Assembly (NCBI RefSeq): GCF_001650635.1
Contig: NZ_LWQU01000085.1
Location: 1 to 59,328, forward strand
DNA: 59,328 bases
From: Magnetospirillum moscoviense
GTDB lineage: Bacteria; Pseudomonadota; Alphaproteobacteria; Rhodospirillales; Magnetospirillaceae
Direction of reading: 5' to 3'
Shown: positions 1 to 8,493 of the stretch, one piece after another
Position numbering within the stretch: the stretch's first letter is position 1
How the letters are laid out: each line of letters opens with the position of its first letter
Notes under the pieces: generated by a model
Seen by the model: only the letters and a program-made list of their open reading frames with translations
What the model was told of the DNA's origin: nothing
Databases searched by the model: none
Translations under genes and position numbers: made by a program

Positions 1-68
1 GCCTCGCTGTACGCCTCGCCGACACCCCAAGAAAGCGAAAACGCCAAGTGTGTGCGCTATGTTAACGC

Positions 69-236
69 CTATGGGGGGATGAGGATGGTTTGGCCGACTT
101 GCAGCGCAGACGCCGGAATTTCGGGATTGGCAGCCGCGATCTGGTCGGCGGTGACGCCCTTGCACTTGTTGACGGCAGCCGCGATCGACCAATAGGAATC
201 GCCCGGCTGGATGGTGTATTTCAAGCCTGAAGCCAT
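69..236 (-). CDS. Small LysM-domain protein
   Basis: This short gene encodes 55 residues that are almost entirely one LysM fold. LysM domains bind N-acetylglucosamine-containing glycans such as peptidoglycan. The visible LysM pattern is YTIQPGDSYWSIA near the N-terminus, an internal ADQIAAANPEI segment and the closing LQVGQTILIP. There is no signal peptide, so a periplasmic role would need another export route. A cytoplasmic lone LysM protein of this size resembles the short LysM proteins found in many Proteobacteria. The ATG at 236 is the only start that keeps the domain whole. The left neighbour lies outside the window. Confidence 0.75.
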   Translation of the reverse strand: MASGLKYTIQPGDSYWSIAAAVNKCKGVTADQIAAANPEIPASALQVGQTILIPP

Positions 237-474
237 GACTAAGTCCCCCGCCCTGGTTTCGCATATGCCGGCCGAACGCTCGACCCGGTCTCAGGATGGC
301 ATTCATGGAGGCCAGTTTAAAGGGAAAAGATTGCACAATAGAGCAATTAAAGATTATCGACACCGCCGATTGAGATCTTTAATGGGTGCAATTGCCTAAT
401 GCCGAAGATCGGCGTGTTTGTCTATCATGGGCCACAATAAGATGGTCGGTTCCGTCTTCGTGGGGGCGAGCGGC

Positions 475-2412
475 ATGAAGTATTTCCTGTTCTTGTTGTC
501 GATGGCATTGGCCTCGCCCGCGCTTGCCGCCGAGCGGTGCGACGGACGCTATCAGGCCGCCGCCGCCATGATCGACGGAGCGATCAGCCGTTACGACACC
601 GTCTATTCCGGCGGGTCGCATTGGCACCGGCTTGATCATGTCGGCGCGACGCTTGACCTTTATCGCCTCTGGCGGGGACTTCCCGACCTTGGCATGAGGG
701 GCCTGGAAGGCGACGATCAGTTCGAGAATCCCTTTGACACCGATTCCTGGGCCGAGGCTATCGCCGAGGCGGTCGAGCTTGTCGAAAACGACCCGTCGGG
801 CTCGAGCTCCGAGCCGGAACGGCTTAAGGCGGCCATTGTCCTGGATTTGGCGACCTCGGTCCGGCGGCCTGCCGATTGGTGGCGGGCGCCGGACGATGCG
901 GCCAATCCGACTGTCGTCCAATACACCGTTGCCCGACTTGCCGCCGAGCGCCCCTTGCTGGACTGGCTCCAGACGATCATTACCGCATCCGATACCCCCT
1001 GGTCGCTGGCGTGGCATCTGGATCACGGAGGCCAGGATCATGCCGCCGAATACGAGCGGCTGATCGCCGACGCGCTGGACAAGTACATGGCCGGTCGGGG
1101 CATCGAGTGGGCCGTAGCGGCACAGCTTTTCTGGCACCAGGGCACCGCCCACGCCGACGCGCTTGGGCGGATCGCCAAGGATATCGAGGACAAGGTCCTG
1201 AAATGTGCGGCATCGCCCGCCGAGTACGCCGCCCATGCGGCTGGAGCCTCGGTCGCCGGGCGCTATACCGGCATCGCCCTGGATCGCGAGCGGATGGCCG
1301 TCCTTCCCTGGTCCGTCCAATCCGTGCTGGCCCGCAATGCCGCGATGATGGCCATGGCGAGGGGTGGCGCAGCCGAGGCGCGTGAGGTGCTCGAGAGGCT
1401 CGTGGGCATCACCTCCGAGCCGGGCTTCCGGGGCTGGCTGAATGTTGCCCGCACCTATACGGCGATGTCGGTCGAGCAGTTGATCGAGATCCACCGGGGG
1501 CAAGAGTTGGACTCCAAAAGCCTCCGGGCTCTGAACCTGCTGTCCGTGGACGATCTCCAACGTCTTGTTCAGTCCGGGGCTTTCTCGGGATGGACCGAAG
1601 CCAGCCTTCTGCACGGGATATTCGCCCGTCTGGTTGCCCTTGGCCGGGCAGGCGAGGCTCGGGCATTGCTTCCCCAGATTGCGGGGAAAACGCCTGCTGC
1701 GGGTGCGAAGATTGCGATCGAAGAGGTCAAGGAGTCATTGCCCGATGACGTCGCCATGGCACTTGTCGTCAGCCGGACCCCAGGTTTGTCCACCTGGATC
1801 AAAGAGGGGAGTCGCCGATCCTACCAGTACTACGACGTCGGAATCTATTACTTCGACGTCCATGATAGCCGTGAACTTCCCAAGGCATTCAGCGCTGGCG
1901 GCGCCATCCAAGGCGATTTCGAGACCTGGTTGCTACTGCCCCAGAAATGGTATCGTTTCAGGTATGAGCGTGGCATCACATGGAGCGCAATTGAGCGGAT
2001 CCATTCCGCTCGGGCTAGGTGGAACAACAATCCCGAGGACCCGGTTCCCGCCCCCGCGATCTTCAAATCGCGGTCCCGCCAATCCTTGTTCGGTATCGCC
2101 AAGCTGGCGGCATTGGATGAAATCGCCCAGTTGCAGGGAGAGCGGCGTCTGATCCGCCAGGTGAGCCTGACGCTGCTGCGGTGGGCCGATTCCCAGTCGG
2201 AAACTTGGCTGAAGGCCCTGTTGTCGGACCGCGACCTGGTCGCCGAGGTCCTGCATCGGGTCGTCATGCTCAACCGCTATGAAAGCGGCGGCGACATTGA
2301 CGGCGTTCCACTGGGGAAGCGGGCTTTCAAGCTCTTGCACAAGCGCTTCCCAAGGTCCGATTGGGCCAAGAAGACCCCGCATTGGTATAATGGCCGTCAG
2401 GTCGATCACTGA
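475..2412 (+). CDS. Exported helical-repeat protein, function unknown
   Basis: I do not recognise the family of this 645-residue protein. The chosen ATG opens a clear Sec signal peptide (MKYFLFLLSMALASPALAA, cleavage before ERC). A start 57 bases upstream would bury that signal. The mature part is rich in Ala, Leu, Glu and Arg, and in short helices consistent with an alpha-solenoid or TPR-like scaffold, probably periplasmic. The last 25 residues contain a basic, aromatic stretch ending PHWYNGRQVDH. No catalytic motif is visible. It is followed by a small doubtful ORF, a terminator and another exported repeat protein, so the two may belong to one envelope-related locus. Confidence 0.7.
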   Translation: MKYFLFLLSMALASPALAAERCDGRYQAAAAMIDGAISRYDTVYSGGSHWHRLDHVGATLDLYRLWRGLPDLGMRGLEGDDQFENPFDTDSWAEAIAEAVELVENDPSGSSSEPERLKAAIVLDLATSVRRPADWWRAPDDAANPTVVQYTVARLAAERPLLDWLQTIITASDTPWSLAWHLDHGGQDHAAEYERLIADALDKYMAGRGIEWAVAAQLFWHQGTAHADALGRIAKDIEDKVLKCAASPAEYAAHAAGASVAGRYTGIALDRERMAVLPWSVQSVLARNAAMMAMARGGAAEAREVLERLVGITSEPGFRGWLNVARTYTAMSVEQLIEIHRGQELDSKSLRALNLLSVDDLQRLVQSGAFSGWTEASLLHGIFARLVALGRAGEARALLPQIAGKTPAAGAKIAIEEVKESLPDDVAMALVVSRTPGLSTWIKEGSRRSYQYYDVGIYYFDVHDSRELPKAFSAGGAIQGDFETWLLLPQKWYRFRYERGITWSAIERIHSARARWNNNPEDPVPAPAIFKSRSRQSLFGIAKLAALDEIAQLQGERRLIRQVSLTLLRWADSQSETWLKALLSDRDLVAEVLHRVVMLNRYESGGDIDGVPLGKRAFKLLHKRFPRSDWAKKTPHWYNGRQVDH

Positions 2413-2454
2413 CGCGCCGCGGCAGCTTACCTCCAGGAAGCTCGCGCCTTCACC

Positions 2455-2748
2455 ATGGTTCTTTATTTGTTCTTGAGCCGACGCCAAAAACCATCTATGA
2501 TTGTCCGCATGGGTGGTGATGCTCGCCGCCAATCCAATGTCTATATTCCATCGCAAATTCCGCAAAACCAGCAAAGACCTGGAGGGACGCCCCAAGTTCA
2601 GCCGCAACTTCCTCGGGGCTGGGAATACGAAGATGACCGAAAGGGAACCGCCTGGGACCCCGGGGGGCAATTGCATCGTCGGGGAACGATTCTTGGCTTT
2701 CCCCGGTGGGAACCTGTCCCCGGCCGGACCCAGAGCAAGCAGCGGTAA
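2455..2748 (+). CDS. Possible small protein, doubtful
   Basis: This ORF could encode 97 residues. The middle is rich in Gln and Pro, followed by a Trp-rich tail with WEYEDDRKG and FPRWEPVPG, which looks more protein-like than a random frame. Against it, there is no convincing ribosome site, and an overlapping frame (2501-2758) is also open. Its stop lies 10 bases before a rho-independent terminator, so something upstream is transcribed through here. It may be a real small gene, a fragment, or simply the 3' untranslated region of the gene at 475-2412. Otherwise 2413-2808 holds only that terminator. Confidence 0.3.
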   Translation: MVLYLFLSRRQKPSMIVRMGGDARRQSNVYIPSQIPQNQQRPGGTPQVQPQLPRGWEYEDDRKGTAWDPGGQLHRRGTILGFPRWEPVPGRTQSKQR

Positions 2749-2758
2749 ATATCGGTGA

Positions 2759-2789
2759 GCCGGGACCGCAAGGGTCCCGGCCATTTTTT
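2759..2789 (+). terminator. Rho-independent terminator
   Basis: A 9-bp GC-rich stem (arms 2759-2767 and 2773-2781, loop of 5) is followed by one A and six T residues. It ends plus-strand transcription just before the Sel1-repeat gene, so that gene needs its own promoter or readthrough. Confidence 0.85.
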
Positions 2790-2808
2790 CGGTTACAGGG
2801 GCGATCGC

Positions 2809-3972
2809 ATGCGAACTGTTTTCATGACCGTGTTTGCTGGTGTTCTCGTTGCCGCGACTGGCGTGAACATGGTCGCTGCACAGGGATTCTACGACGACGC
2901 AGTCTATCGTCTCGCCGCCGGACGCGGCTCATGGCAAGAACTTGATGCCTGGGCCGACAAGGGCTATGGCGACGCCATCGCAAAAGGGCTGAGCCATCGT
3001 ATCGCCAGCGAATTTCGCGCAGGGGCGACGGCACCGTCCGCCGAAACTCGCCAAGTGCTCGAACAGGCCTCGGCCATCCTGCGGAACCGATCGATCAGTG
3101 CCTTGCTGGCCGCGCTGCCGATCATCGGTTCGACGCACGCCTATTGGGATGGCGACGCCTTGCCCGCCTTGCTGGAGCGAGTCCGAGCCGGAGACCGTGC
3201 CGCTATCTCACTGGCGTGTCGTTTGGCGGCGCTGCCGGGTGAAACCATGGGAACCCCCATCGACACATGCCGAACAGGGGTGCGCCTGGGCATGGCCGAT
3301 GCGATGGTCGCTCTTGCCATCCTTCATCACCGCCGCCCCGACGACTTTGATAACGGCTTTGAGAAAAAGGCGGCGGAAACCCTGAAGGTATCTCAGTCCC
3401 GCGCCGAAGCCATCACGCTCTACCGCACTGCCGTCGCCCAAGGCCACCCCGTCGCCCTGGCGCGTCTTGCCCATTTGACGGCGATTGGTGGCGGCGTGAG
3501 CAAGGACGACGTCGAAGCCCGGCGGCTTGCCACCTTGGCCGCGGAACAGGGAAGCGCCGAAGGCCGCACGGTGCTGGGATTGCTGCTGTTGCAGGGACGC
3601 GGCGGCGCTCCGGAACCTGAGCGCGCCCGCGCATTGCTGATCCAGGCGGCCCGTTCTGGCAACCGCATGGCACAACTGACCCTCGCCACGCTTTCCTTGC
3701 ACGGCCAGGGTGCGCCGCTCGACTTCACCGACGCTCTGACCTGGGTGCATCTTGCCGCCACCAGCCAACGCGGCGATCCGCCGCGCGCCGAAGCCGACCG
3801 GTTGCTGCTGGAACCGATGGAGCGCACGCGAAGCCATGCCGCCTTCATCGGTAACGTCGCCATTGATCTGGATGCCCGGATCCGCGCGGCCCAATTGCGC
3901 AAGGAACTGGCCGACAGTGGCGAATGGCCGCTGGTCGATCCAATCCCGGCGGCGTTCCCGCCGCAAAGGTGA
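2809..3972 (+). CDS. Exported Sel1-repeat (TPR-like) protein
   Basis: The 387-residue product starts with a signal peptide (MRTVFMTVFAGVLVAATGV, then NMVAAQG). The second half holds several Sel1-like repeats, seen as alternating helices such as AVAQGHPVALARLAHL, LAAEQGSAEGRTVLGLLLL and AARSGNRMAQLTLATLSL. Sel1 repeats form solenoids that scaffold protein complexes, often in the periplasm. The ATG at 2809 is preceded by AGGGG at a suitable distance. An in-frame start 54 bases upstream would place charged residues before the signal peptide. The stop codon directly abuts the tRNA remnant at 3973. Its specific partner is unknown. Confidence 0.75.
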   Translation: MRTVFMTVFAGVLVAATGVNMVAAQGFYDDAVYRLAAGRGSWQELDAWADKGYGDAIAKGLSHRIASEFRAGATAPSAETRQVLEQASAILRNRSISALLAALPIIGSTHAYWDGDALPALLERVRAGDRAAISLACRLAALPGETMGTPIDTCRTGVRLGMADAMVALAILHHRRPDDFDNGFEKKAAETLKVSQSRAEAITLYRTAVAQGHPVALARLAHLTAIGGGVSKDDVEARRLATLAAEQGSAEGRTVLGLLLLQGRGGAPEPERARALLIQAARSGNRMAQLTLATLSLHGQGAPLDFTDALTWVHLAATSQRGDPPRAEADRLLLEPMERTRSHAAFIGNVAIDLDARIRAAQLRKELADSGEWPLVDPIPAAFPPQR

Positions 3973-4047
3973 TGGTGGGGAATGCGGGACTTGAACCCGA
4001 GCATGCGGAGCATGCCAAACAACAGTCTTGCGGGTTCGTGTGGAAAT
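3973..4047 (-). pseudogene. tRNA remnant (3' half, long variable arm)
   Basis: Read on the minus strand directly after tRNA-Leu, this stretch ends like a tRNA: a 15-base variable-arm hairpin (GCATGC arms, 4001-4015), a T arm with the TTCAAGT loop, an acceptor 3' strand ATTCCCC, a discriminator A and an encoded CCA (3973-3975). The 27 bases 3973-3999 match the 3' end of the adjacent tRNA-Leu at 25 of 27 positions. No matching 5' acceptor strand (GGGGAAT) or D arm is present, and the expected anticodon arm is poor, without U33. It looks like the surviving half of a second class II tRNA. Confidence 0.6.
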
Positions 4048-4131
4048 TGGTGGGGACGGCGGGACTTGAACCCGCAAGGCCGAAGCCGGGCGATTTTAAG
4101 TCGCCAGTGTTTACCGTTTCACCACGTCCCC
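4048..4131 (-). tRNA. tRNA-Leu (UAA)
   Basis: This is an 84-nt class II tRNA including an encoded CCA. The acceptor stem pairs GGGGACG with CGTCCCC. The anticodon stem GGCGA/TCGCC encloses the loop CTTAAAA, which gives anticodon UAA. There is a long variable arm (CGGCTTCGGCC region) and a T arm with the TTCAAGT loop. It reads leucine UUA codons, rare in this GC-rich genome. The remnant copy lies immediately downstream. Confidence 0.95.
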
Positions 4132-4168
4132 TTATGCCTGATCCCGATCCGAGGCCGTTTCCCTACTT

Positions 4169-4277
4169 CGTCATGGCCGGGCTTGACCCGGCCATCCGCG
4201 TTGATCAGCGATCATGCCGTAAAAACAGTATATTCCGTGGTGCCGCAGGGATGCCCGGATCAAGTCCGGGCATGACG
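4169..4277. repeat. Composite palindromic intergenic repeat, full copy
   Basis: There are two palindromes, each with 9-bp arms: 4173-4195 (arms ATGGCCGGG and CCCGGCCAT) and 4251-4273 (arms ATGCCCGGA and TCCGGGCAT). The whole 109-bp unit starts CGTCATG and ends CATGACG, so the two halves are inverted copies of each other. Related units occur at 7763, 29514 and 59046. This kind of mobile palindromic repeat is common in alphaproteobacterial intergenic DNA. Confidence 0.8.
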
Positions 4278-4332
4278 GCCATCGGGCAAGTGAGTTCTCC
4301 CCAGTCTGTTCGCTTGGTCTTTCCGGGGGCCA

Positions 4333-6105
4333 CTACTCGGCGGCCTTGGGGAGATATTTCGAGATATCGACGTCGTCGATCTGCTCGGGCTTCAGATATT
4401 GCTCGGCATAGTCCTTCCATACGCCGCTGGTCAGGAACAGCACCCACAGATCGGGGTCGATATGGGCATCCTTGACCATGAACGACATGATCTTCAGGGA
4501 TTCCGACAGGGTCTTGGGCTTCTTGTAGGGGCGGTCGGCGGCGGTCAGCGCCTCGAAGATGTCGGCCACCGCCATCATGCGGGCCGGGTCGCTCATCTGC
4601 TCGCGCATCAGGCCCTTGGGATAGCCGCGGCCGTTCATCTGTTCGTGGTGGCCGCCGGCCCATTCGGCGACCCGGGTCAGGTTCTTGGGGAAGGGCAGGG
4701 CCTTCAGCATCAAGATGGTCTGGGTGATGTGCTCGTTGATCTTGAAGCGATCCTCGGCGGTCAGGGTGCCGCGGCCGATCGACAGATTGTAGATTTCACC
4801 CTGGTTGTACTTGTTGGCGCAGGGCTTCATGGTGAAGCCCTCCTCGTCATAGCGGCTCCAGTCGATGGTCGCCTCGTGCGGGATGATGTGCCATTCGTGG
4901 TCGGCCAGCACCTTTTCCACCACCGGCGGCTTGGGCTCGTCCGGCTTGCGGCGCCTCATCTCGTCGATGGACAGGCCCAGATGGTCGTCGATGGTCCGCA
5001 CCCAGGTCATCTCGGCGACCTGCTTCAGGCGCTCGATGCGTTCGGGCGCCATGAACTCGCCGCCGACATTGCATTCGGCGACGAAGCCGAAATCCTCGTC
5101 CAACTGGGCCAGGCGGGCTTCCATCTCGGCCTTCAGCTCGGCCTCGGGCTTCTCGTCGGCGATGACCGCCTGCAGATAATCGATGACCGCGTCGCGCTTC
5201 ATCACCTCGAACCGCATCCGCACTTCGTGGATACGGTTGTAGATGGTTTCCAGCTTGGTCGCCTTATCGACGATGTATTCCGGCGTGGTGACCTTGCCGC
5301 AATCGTGCAGGCCGGCGGCGACTTCCAGTTCGTACCACTCGTCCTCGGTCAGGTCGAAGTCGGCGAACGGGCCTTCGGTTTGGTCGCACGCCGCCTTGGC
5401 CAGCATGGCGGTCAGGGCGGGCACGCGATTGCAGTGGCCCCCGGTATAGGGGCTCTTGGCGTCGATCGCGCCGGCGATGACTTGAATAAAGCTCTTGAAC
5501 AGATGTTTCTGGGCTTCGATCAGGCGCTGGTTGTCCAGCGCCACCGCCGCCTGCGAGGTCAAGGCCTCGATCAGCGGGGTGATGTCGGGGCCAAAGGCGA
5601 TGACGGTGTTCTTCGCGTCGCGGGCGTTGATCAGCTGCAGGACGCCGATCACCTCGTTCTCGTAATTCTTCAAGGGCACGGTCAGGAACGATTTCGACCG
5701 ATAGCCGGTCTTGGCGTCGAAGGCCTTGGTGCCGGAAAAGTCGAACTTGTCGACGTCGTAGGCGTCGGCGATGTTGACGGTGGCGCCCGACAGCGCGCAA
5801 TAGCTCGACACGTTCTTGTGGTTGGGCACGCCCTGGTCGTCATGCAGCCTGAGCGGCGGGAACGGGATCGGCTTGCCGGTGGTGCCGCCCATCGCCACGT
5901 CCAGCGTGTCGTTGAGCATGATCTCGAACTTCAGCGCGTCCTTCTTTTCGGTGACCAGATACAGCGTGCCGCCATCGGCATTGGTCATCGACTTGGCGCC
6001 CAGAAGGATCTTTTCCATCAGCCGGTTGTGATTCCGCTCGGCCGAGAGGGCGATGCCCAACTCGATCAGCGTCCGATATCGCTGTTCCTGCGATGCCGCG
6101 GCCAT
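4333..6105 (-). CDS. GAF-HD-GYP c-di-GMP phosphodiesterase
   Basis: The 590-residue protein has an N-terminal GAF sensor (about 20-190) and a C-terminal HD-GYP domain that hydrolyses cyclic di-GMP. The metal motif HDCGK and the signature HHEQMNGRGYPKG are both intact, as are the following PARMMAVADIFEALTAADRPYKK helices. Unusually, roughly 145 residues are inserted between the HDCGK helix and the segment that resumes at GTLTAEDRFKINEH. I chose the ATG at 6105 because GAGGGA sits 8-9 bases upstream. A longer reading frame to 6408 overlaps ubiD and has low-complexity, Arg/Pro-rich sequence. There is no membrane segment, so the enzyme should be cytoplasmic. It is divergent from ubiD. Confidence 0.9.
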   Translation of the reverse strand: MAAASQEQRYRTLIELGIALSAERNHNRLMEKILLGAKSMTNADGGTLYLVTEKKDALKFEIMLNDTLDVAMGGTTGKPIPFPPLRLHDDQGVPNHKNVSSYCALSGATVNIADAYDVDKFDFSGTKAFDAKTGYRSKSFLTVPLKNYENEVIGVLQLINARDAKNTVIAFGPDITPLIEALTSQAAVALDNQRLIEAQKHLFKSFIQVIAGAIDAKSPYTGGHCNRVPALTAMLAKAACDQTEGPFADFDLTEDEWYELEVAAGLHDCGKVTTPEYIVDKATKLETIYNRIHEVRMRFEVMKRDAVIDYLQAVIADEKPEAELKAEMEARLAQLDEDFGFVAECNVGGEFMAPERIERLKQVAEMTWVRTIDDHLGLSIDEMRRRKPDEPKPPVVEKVLADHEWHIIPHEATIDWSRYDEEGFTMKPCANKYNQGEIYNLSIGRGTLTAEDRFKINEHITQTILMLKALPFPKNLTRVAEWAGGHHEQMNGRGYPKGLMREQMSDPARMMAVADIFEALTAADRPYKKPKTLSESLKIMSFMVKDAHIDPDLWVLFLTSGVWKDYAEQYLKPEQIDDVDISKYLPKAAE

Positions 6106-6235
6106 GTGCGCAACTCCCTCATCCCTGCCCAGGGCAATATTTAAGGGTAACCGTTCTCGCGCACAAGGCCAAGGCCAAGGTTGACCTTTCCGCTCGCTTC
6201 GCGCTTCCATGGGGCGCCATCTGCCGGAGGTCTCC

Positions 6236-7750
6236 TTGCCCCACGATTCCTTGCGCGATTTTATCTCCAGGTTGGAAAGCACCGGGCGTCTTGTGCGCGT
6301 TGGTGTGCCTGTGTCGCCGTCCCTGGAGATGACCGAGATCCAGACCCGCCTGCTGGCCGAGGGCGGCCCGGCGGTTCTGTTCGAGAATCCTGTGCGTGCC
6401 GACGGCACGCCTTACGGCATGCCGATGCTGGTCAACCTGTTCGGCACCGTGGAACGGGTGGCGTGGGGCATGGACCGCGAGCCGGGCCAGTTGCGCGAGG
6501 TGGGCGAGACCCTGGCCTTCCTGAAGCAGCCCGAGCCGCCGGGCGGCTGGCGCGAAGCGCTGGAAATGCTGCCTTTGGTCCGAAACGTCATGGCGATGAA
6601 GCCCAAGACGGTCAGCAACGCGCCTTGCCAGCAGGTGGTGCTGACCGGCGATCAGATCGATCTGGGCCGGCTGCCGATCCAGGGCTGCTGGCCGGGCGAG
6701 CCGGCGCCCCTGATCACCTGGCCGCTGGTGGTGACCCAAGGCCCCAACCCGCCCGAGGACAAGCGCGACGCCTTCAATCTGGGCATCTACCGCATGCAGG
6801 TCACGGCCAAGGACGAAACCTTGATGCGCTGGCTGAAGCACCGCGGCGGCGCCCAGCATTTCCACCGCTGGAAGCAGGTGAAGTCCGAACCGATGCCGGC
6901 CGCGGTGGTGATCGGCGCCGATCCCGGCACCATCATCGCCGCCGTGACCCCGGTGCCCGAGACCTTGTCGGAATACCAGTTCGCCGGCCTGTTGCGCGGC
7001 AAGAAGGTCGAGCTGGTCGATTGCAAGACGGTGCCCCTGAAGGTTCCGGCCAATGCCGAGATCGTGCTGGAAGGCCATGTGTTGTTGGACCGGACCGGGC
7101 CGGAAGGCCCTTATGGCGACCACACCGGCTATTACAACAATGTCGAGGATTTCCCGGTCTTCAAGGTTTCGGCCATCACCATGCGCAAGGACCCGATCTA
7201 TCTGTCGACCTTCACCGGCCGCCCGCCGGACGAGCCCAGCGTGCTGGGCGAGGCGCTGAACGAGGTGTTCATTCCGCTGCTGACCCAGCAATTCCCGGAA
7301 ATCGTCGATTTCTGGCTGCCGCCCGAGGGCTGCAGCTACCGTATCGCCGTGGTGTCGATCAAGAAGGCCTATCCCGGCCACGCCAAGCGGGCGATGTTCG
7401 GCATCTGGAGCTTCCTGAAGCAGTTCATGTACACCAAGTTCGTCATCGTGGTGGATGACGACATCGATTGCCGCGACTGGAAGGATGTGATGTGGGCGAT
7501 CTCGACCCGCATGGACCCGGCCCGCGACATCACGGTGGTCGAGGGCACCCCCATCGACTATCTGGACTTCGCCAGCCCGGAATCGGGTTTGGGGGGCAAG
7601 ATTGGCCTGGACGCCACCAACAAATGGCCGCCCGAGACCCATCGCGAATGGGGCGTCAAGCTGACCATGGCCCAAGAAATCGTCGATCAGGTGACCAAGC
7701 GCTGGGGCGAATACGGCCTGCCCGGTTCGGGCAAGCCGATCTGGAAGTGA
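6236..7750 (+). CDS. ubiD: UbiD family decarboxylase
   Basis: UbiD removes the carboxyl group from 3-polyprenyl-4-hydroxybenzoate in ubiquinone synthesis. It uses prenylated FMN supplied by UbiX. The 504 residues begin with [17 protein letters not shown], like known UbiD proteins, and keep the conserved [18 protein letters not shown] and [15 protein letters not shown] segments. I start at TTG 6236 because GGAGG lies five bases upstream. The ATG at 6209 has no ribosome site and adds nine unconserved residues. No other ubi gene is adjacent. A pair of palindromic repeats follows the stop and may serve as the terminator. Confidence 0.92.
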   Translation: MPHDSLRDFISRLESTGRLVRVGVPVSPSLEMTEIQTRLLAEGGPAVLFENPVRADGTPYGMPMLVNLFGTVERVAWGMDREPGQLREVGETLAFLKQPEPPGGWREALEMLPLVRNVMAMKPKTVSNAPCQQVVLTGDQIDLGRLPIQGCWPGEPAPLITWPLVVTQGPNPPEDKRDAFNLGIYRMQVTAKDETLMRWLKHRGGAQHFHRWKQVKSEPMPAAVVIGADPGTIIAAVTPVPETLSEYQFAGLLRGKKVELVDCKTVPLKVPANAEIVLEGHVLLDRTGPEGPYGDHTGYYNNVEDFPVFKVSAITMRKDPIYLSTFTGRPPDEPSVLGEALNEVFIPLLTQQFPEIVDFWLPPEGCSYRIAVVSIKKAYPGHAKRAMFGIWSFLKQFMYTKFVIVVDDDIDCRDWKDVMWAISTRMDPARDITVVEGTPIDYLDFASPESGLGGKIGLDATNKWPPETHREWGVKLTMAQEIVDQVTKRWGEYGLPGSGKPIWK

Positions 7751-7762
7751 TATCCGAACCGT

Positions 7763-7844
7763 CGTCCCCGCGCAGGCGGGGACCCAGGAGCGCATCTCCA
7801 GCCGTGCCGCAGCCCCCTGGACCCCGGCTCAAGGCCGGGGTGAC
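7763..7844. repeat. Composite palindromic repeat between convergent genes
   Basis: Two hairpins occur here: 7764-7783 (arms GTCCCCGC and GCGGGGAC) and about 7822-7840 (arms CCCCGG and CCGGGG). The pair has the same head-to-tail inverted plan as the repeat at 4169 but a different core. It fills the gap between ubiD and the convergent exported-protein gene and could end transcription from both sides. Confidence 0.65.
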
Positions 7845-7853
7845 ATAAGCCGC

Positions 7854-8441
7854 TTACTTCTTGGCCGGCGCCATCGCCTGCATCTTGGCGTCCATCTGGG
7901 CCTGCAGCACCAGATCGAACATCATCAAGGTGGCGGTGTCACCGTCCTCGTGCACCAGGACTGCTTCCTGCTTGGGGGTTTTCCAGCGGATCAGGGTATC
8001 GGCCTGATCCTGCGGTGCGCCGAAGCGGCTGGTCAGGAACTTGCTCAGATCGGCGAAGCCGGTGCGCGGGAACTCGATGAACAATTGCACCAGTCGCTTG
8101 GTGCCGCCGGCATCGGGGCCGAAGGTGGCGGCCATCTGGCCGGGCTGGCCGGCGATCTTGCGCTTGGCCTGGCTCCACACCCCCTTGTCGTCGATGGACA
8201 GCAGGGCGCAGCGGGTCGCCCCCATATTGGTCATCTGTTGCGGCATGGTCAAAAGCTTGCCCAAGGTGCCCGGCTTGTCGGGATCGTCGCTGCAATAGAC
8301 CGCCATGCCCGGCGGCCAGGCCCCGAAGCGGAACTGGCCCTGCATCATGCCCGGCCGGGCGAACCCCAGGTCGAATTCCTTGTCGGCGGCCAGAACGGGC
8401 GTCGATAACAGCAACAAAGCGGCCAGAAGCTTCCCAAACAT
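7854..8441 (-). CDS. Exported protein, function unknown
   Basis: I do not recognise this family. The 195-residue product starts MFGKLLAALLLLSTPVLAADKE, a standard Sec signal peptide. The mature part contains two isolated cysteines (in VYCSDD and TRCALLS) that could form a disulfide. The C-terminus is Met/Ala-rich (MDAKMQAMAPAKK). The longer open frame to 8729 overlaps the upstream hydrolase and lacks a plausible start. The gene lies about 50 bases downstream of the lipoprotein hydrolase on the same strand and is probably co-transcribed with it and the ABC ATPase. Confidence 0.7.
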   Translation of the reverse strand: MFGKLLAALLLLSTPVLAADKEFDLGFARPGMMQGQFRFGAWPPGMAVYCSDDPDKPGTLGKLLTMPQQMTNMGATRCALLSIDDKGVWSQAKRKIAGQPGQMAATFGPDAGGTKRLVQLFIEFPRTGFADLSKFLTSRFGAPQDQADTLIRWKTPKQEAVLVHEDGDTATLMMFDLVLQAQMDAKMQAMAPAKK

Positions 8442-8493
8442 CCTTGTCCCCCCGGTGGTTCGAGGGCAGCTTAGCGCAAGGTGAATGTGCGCA

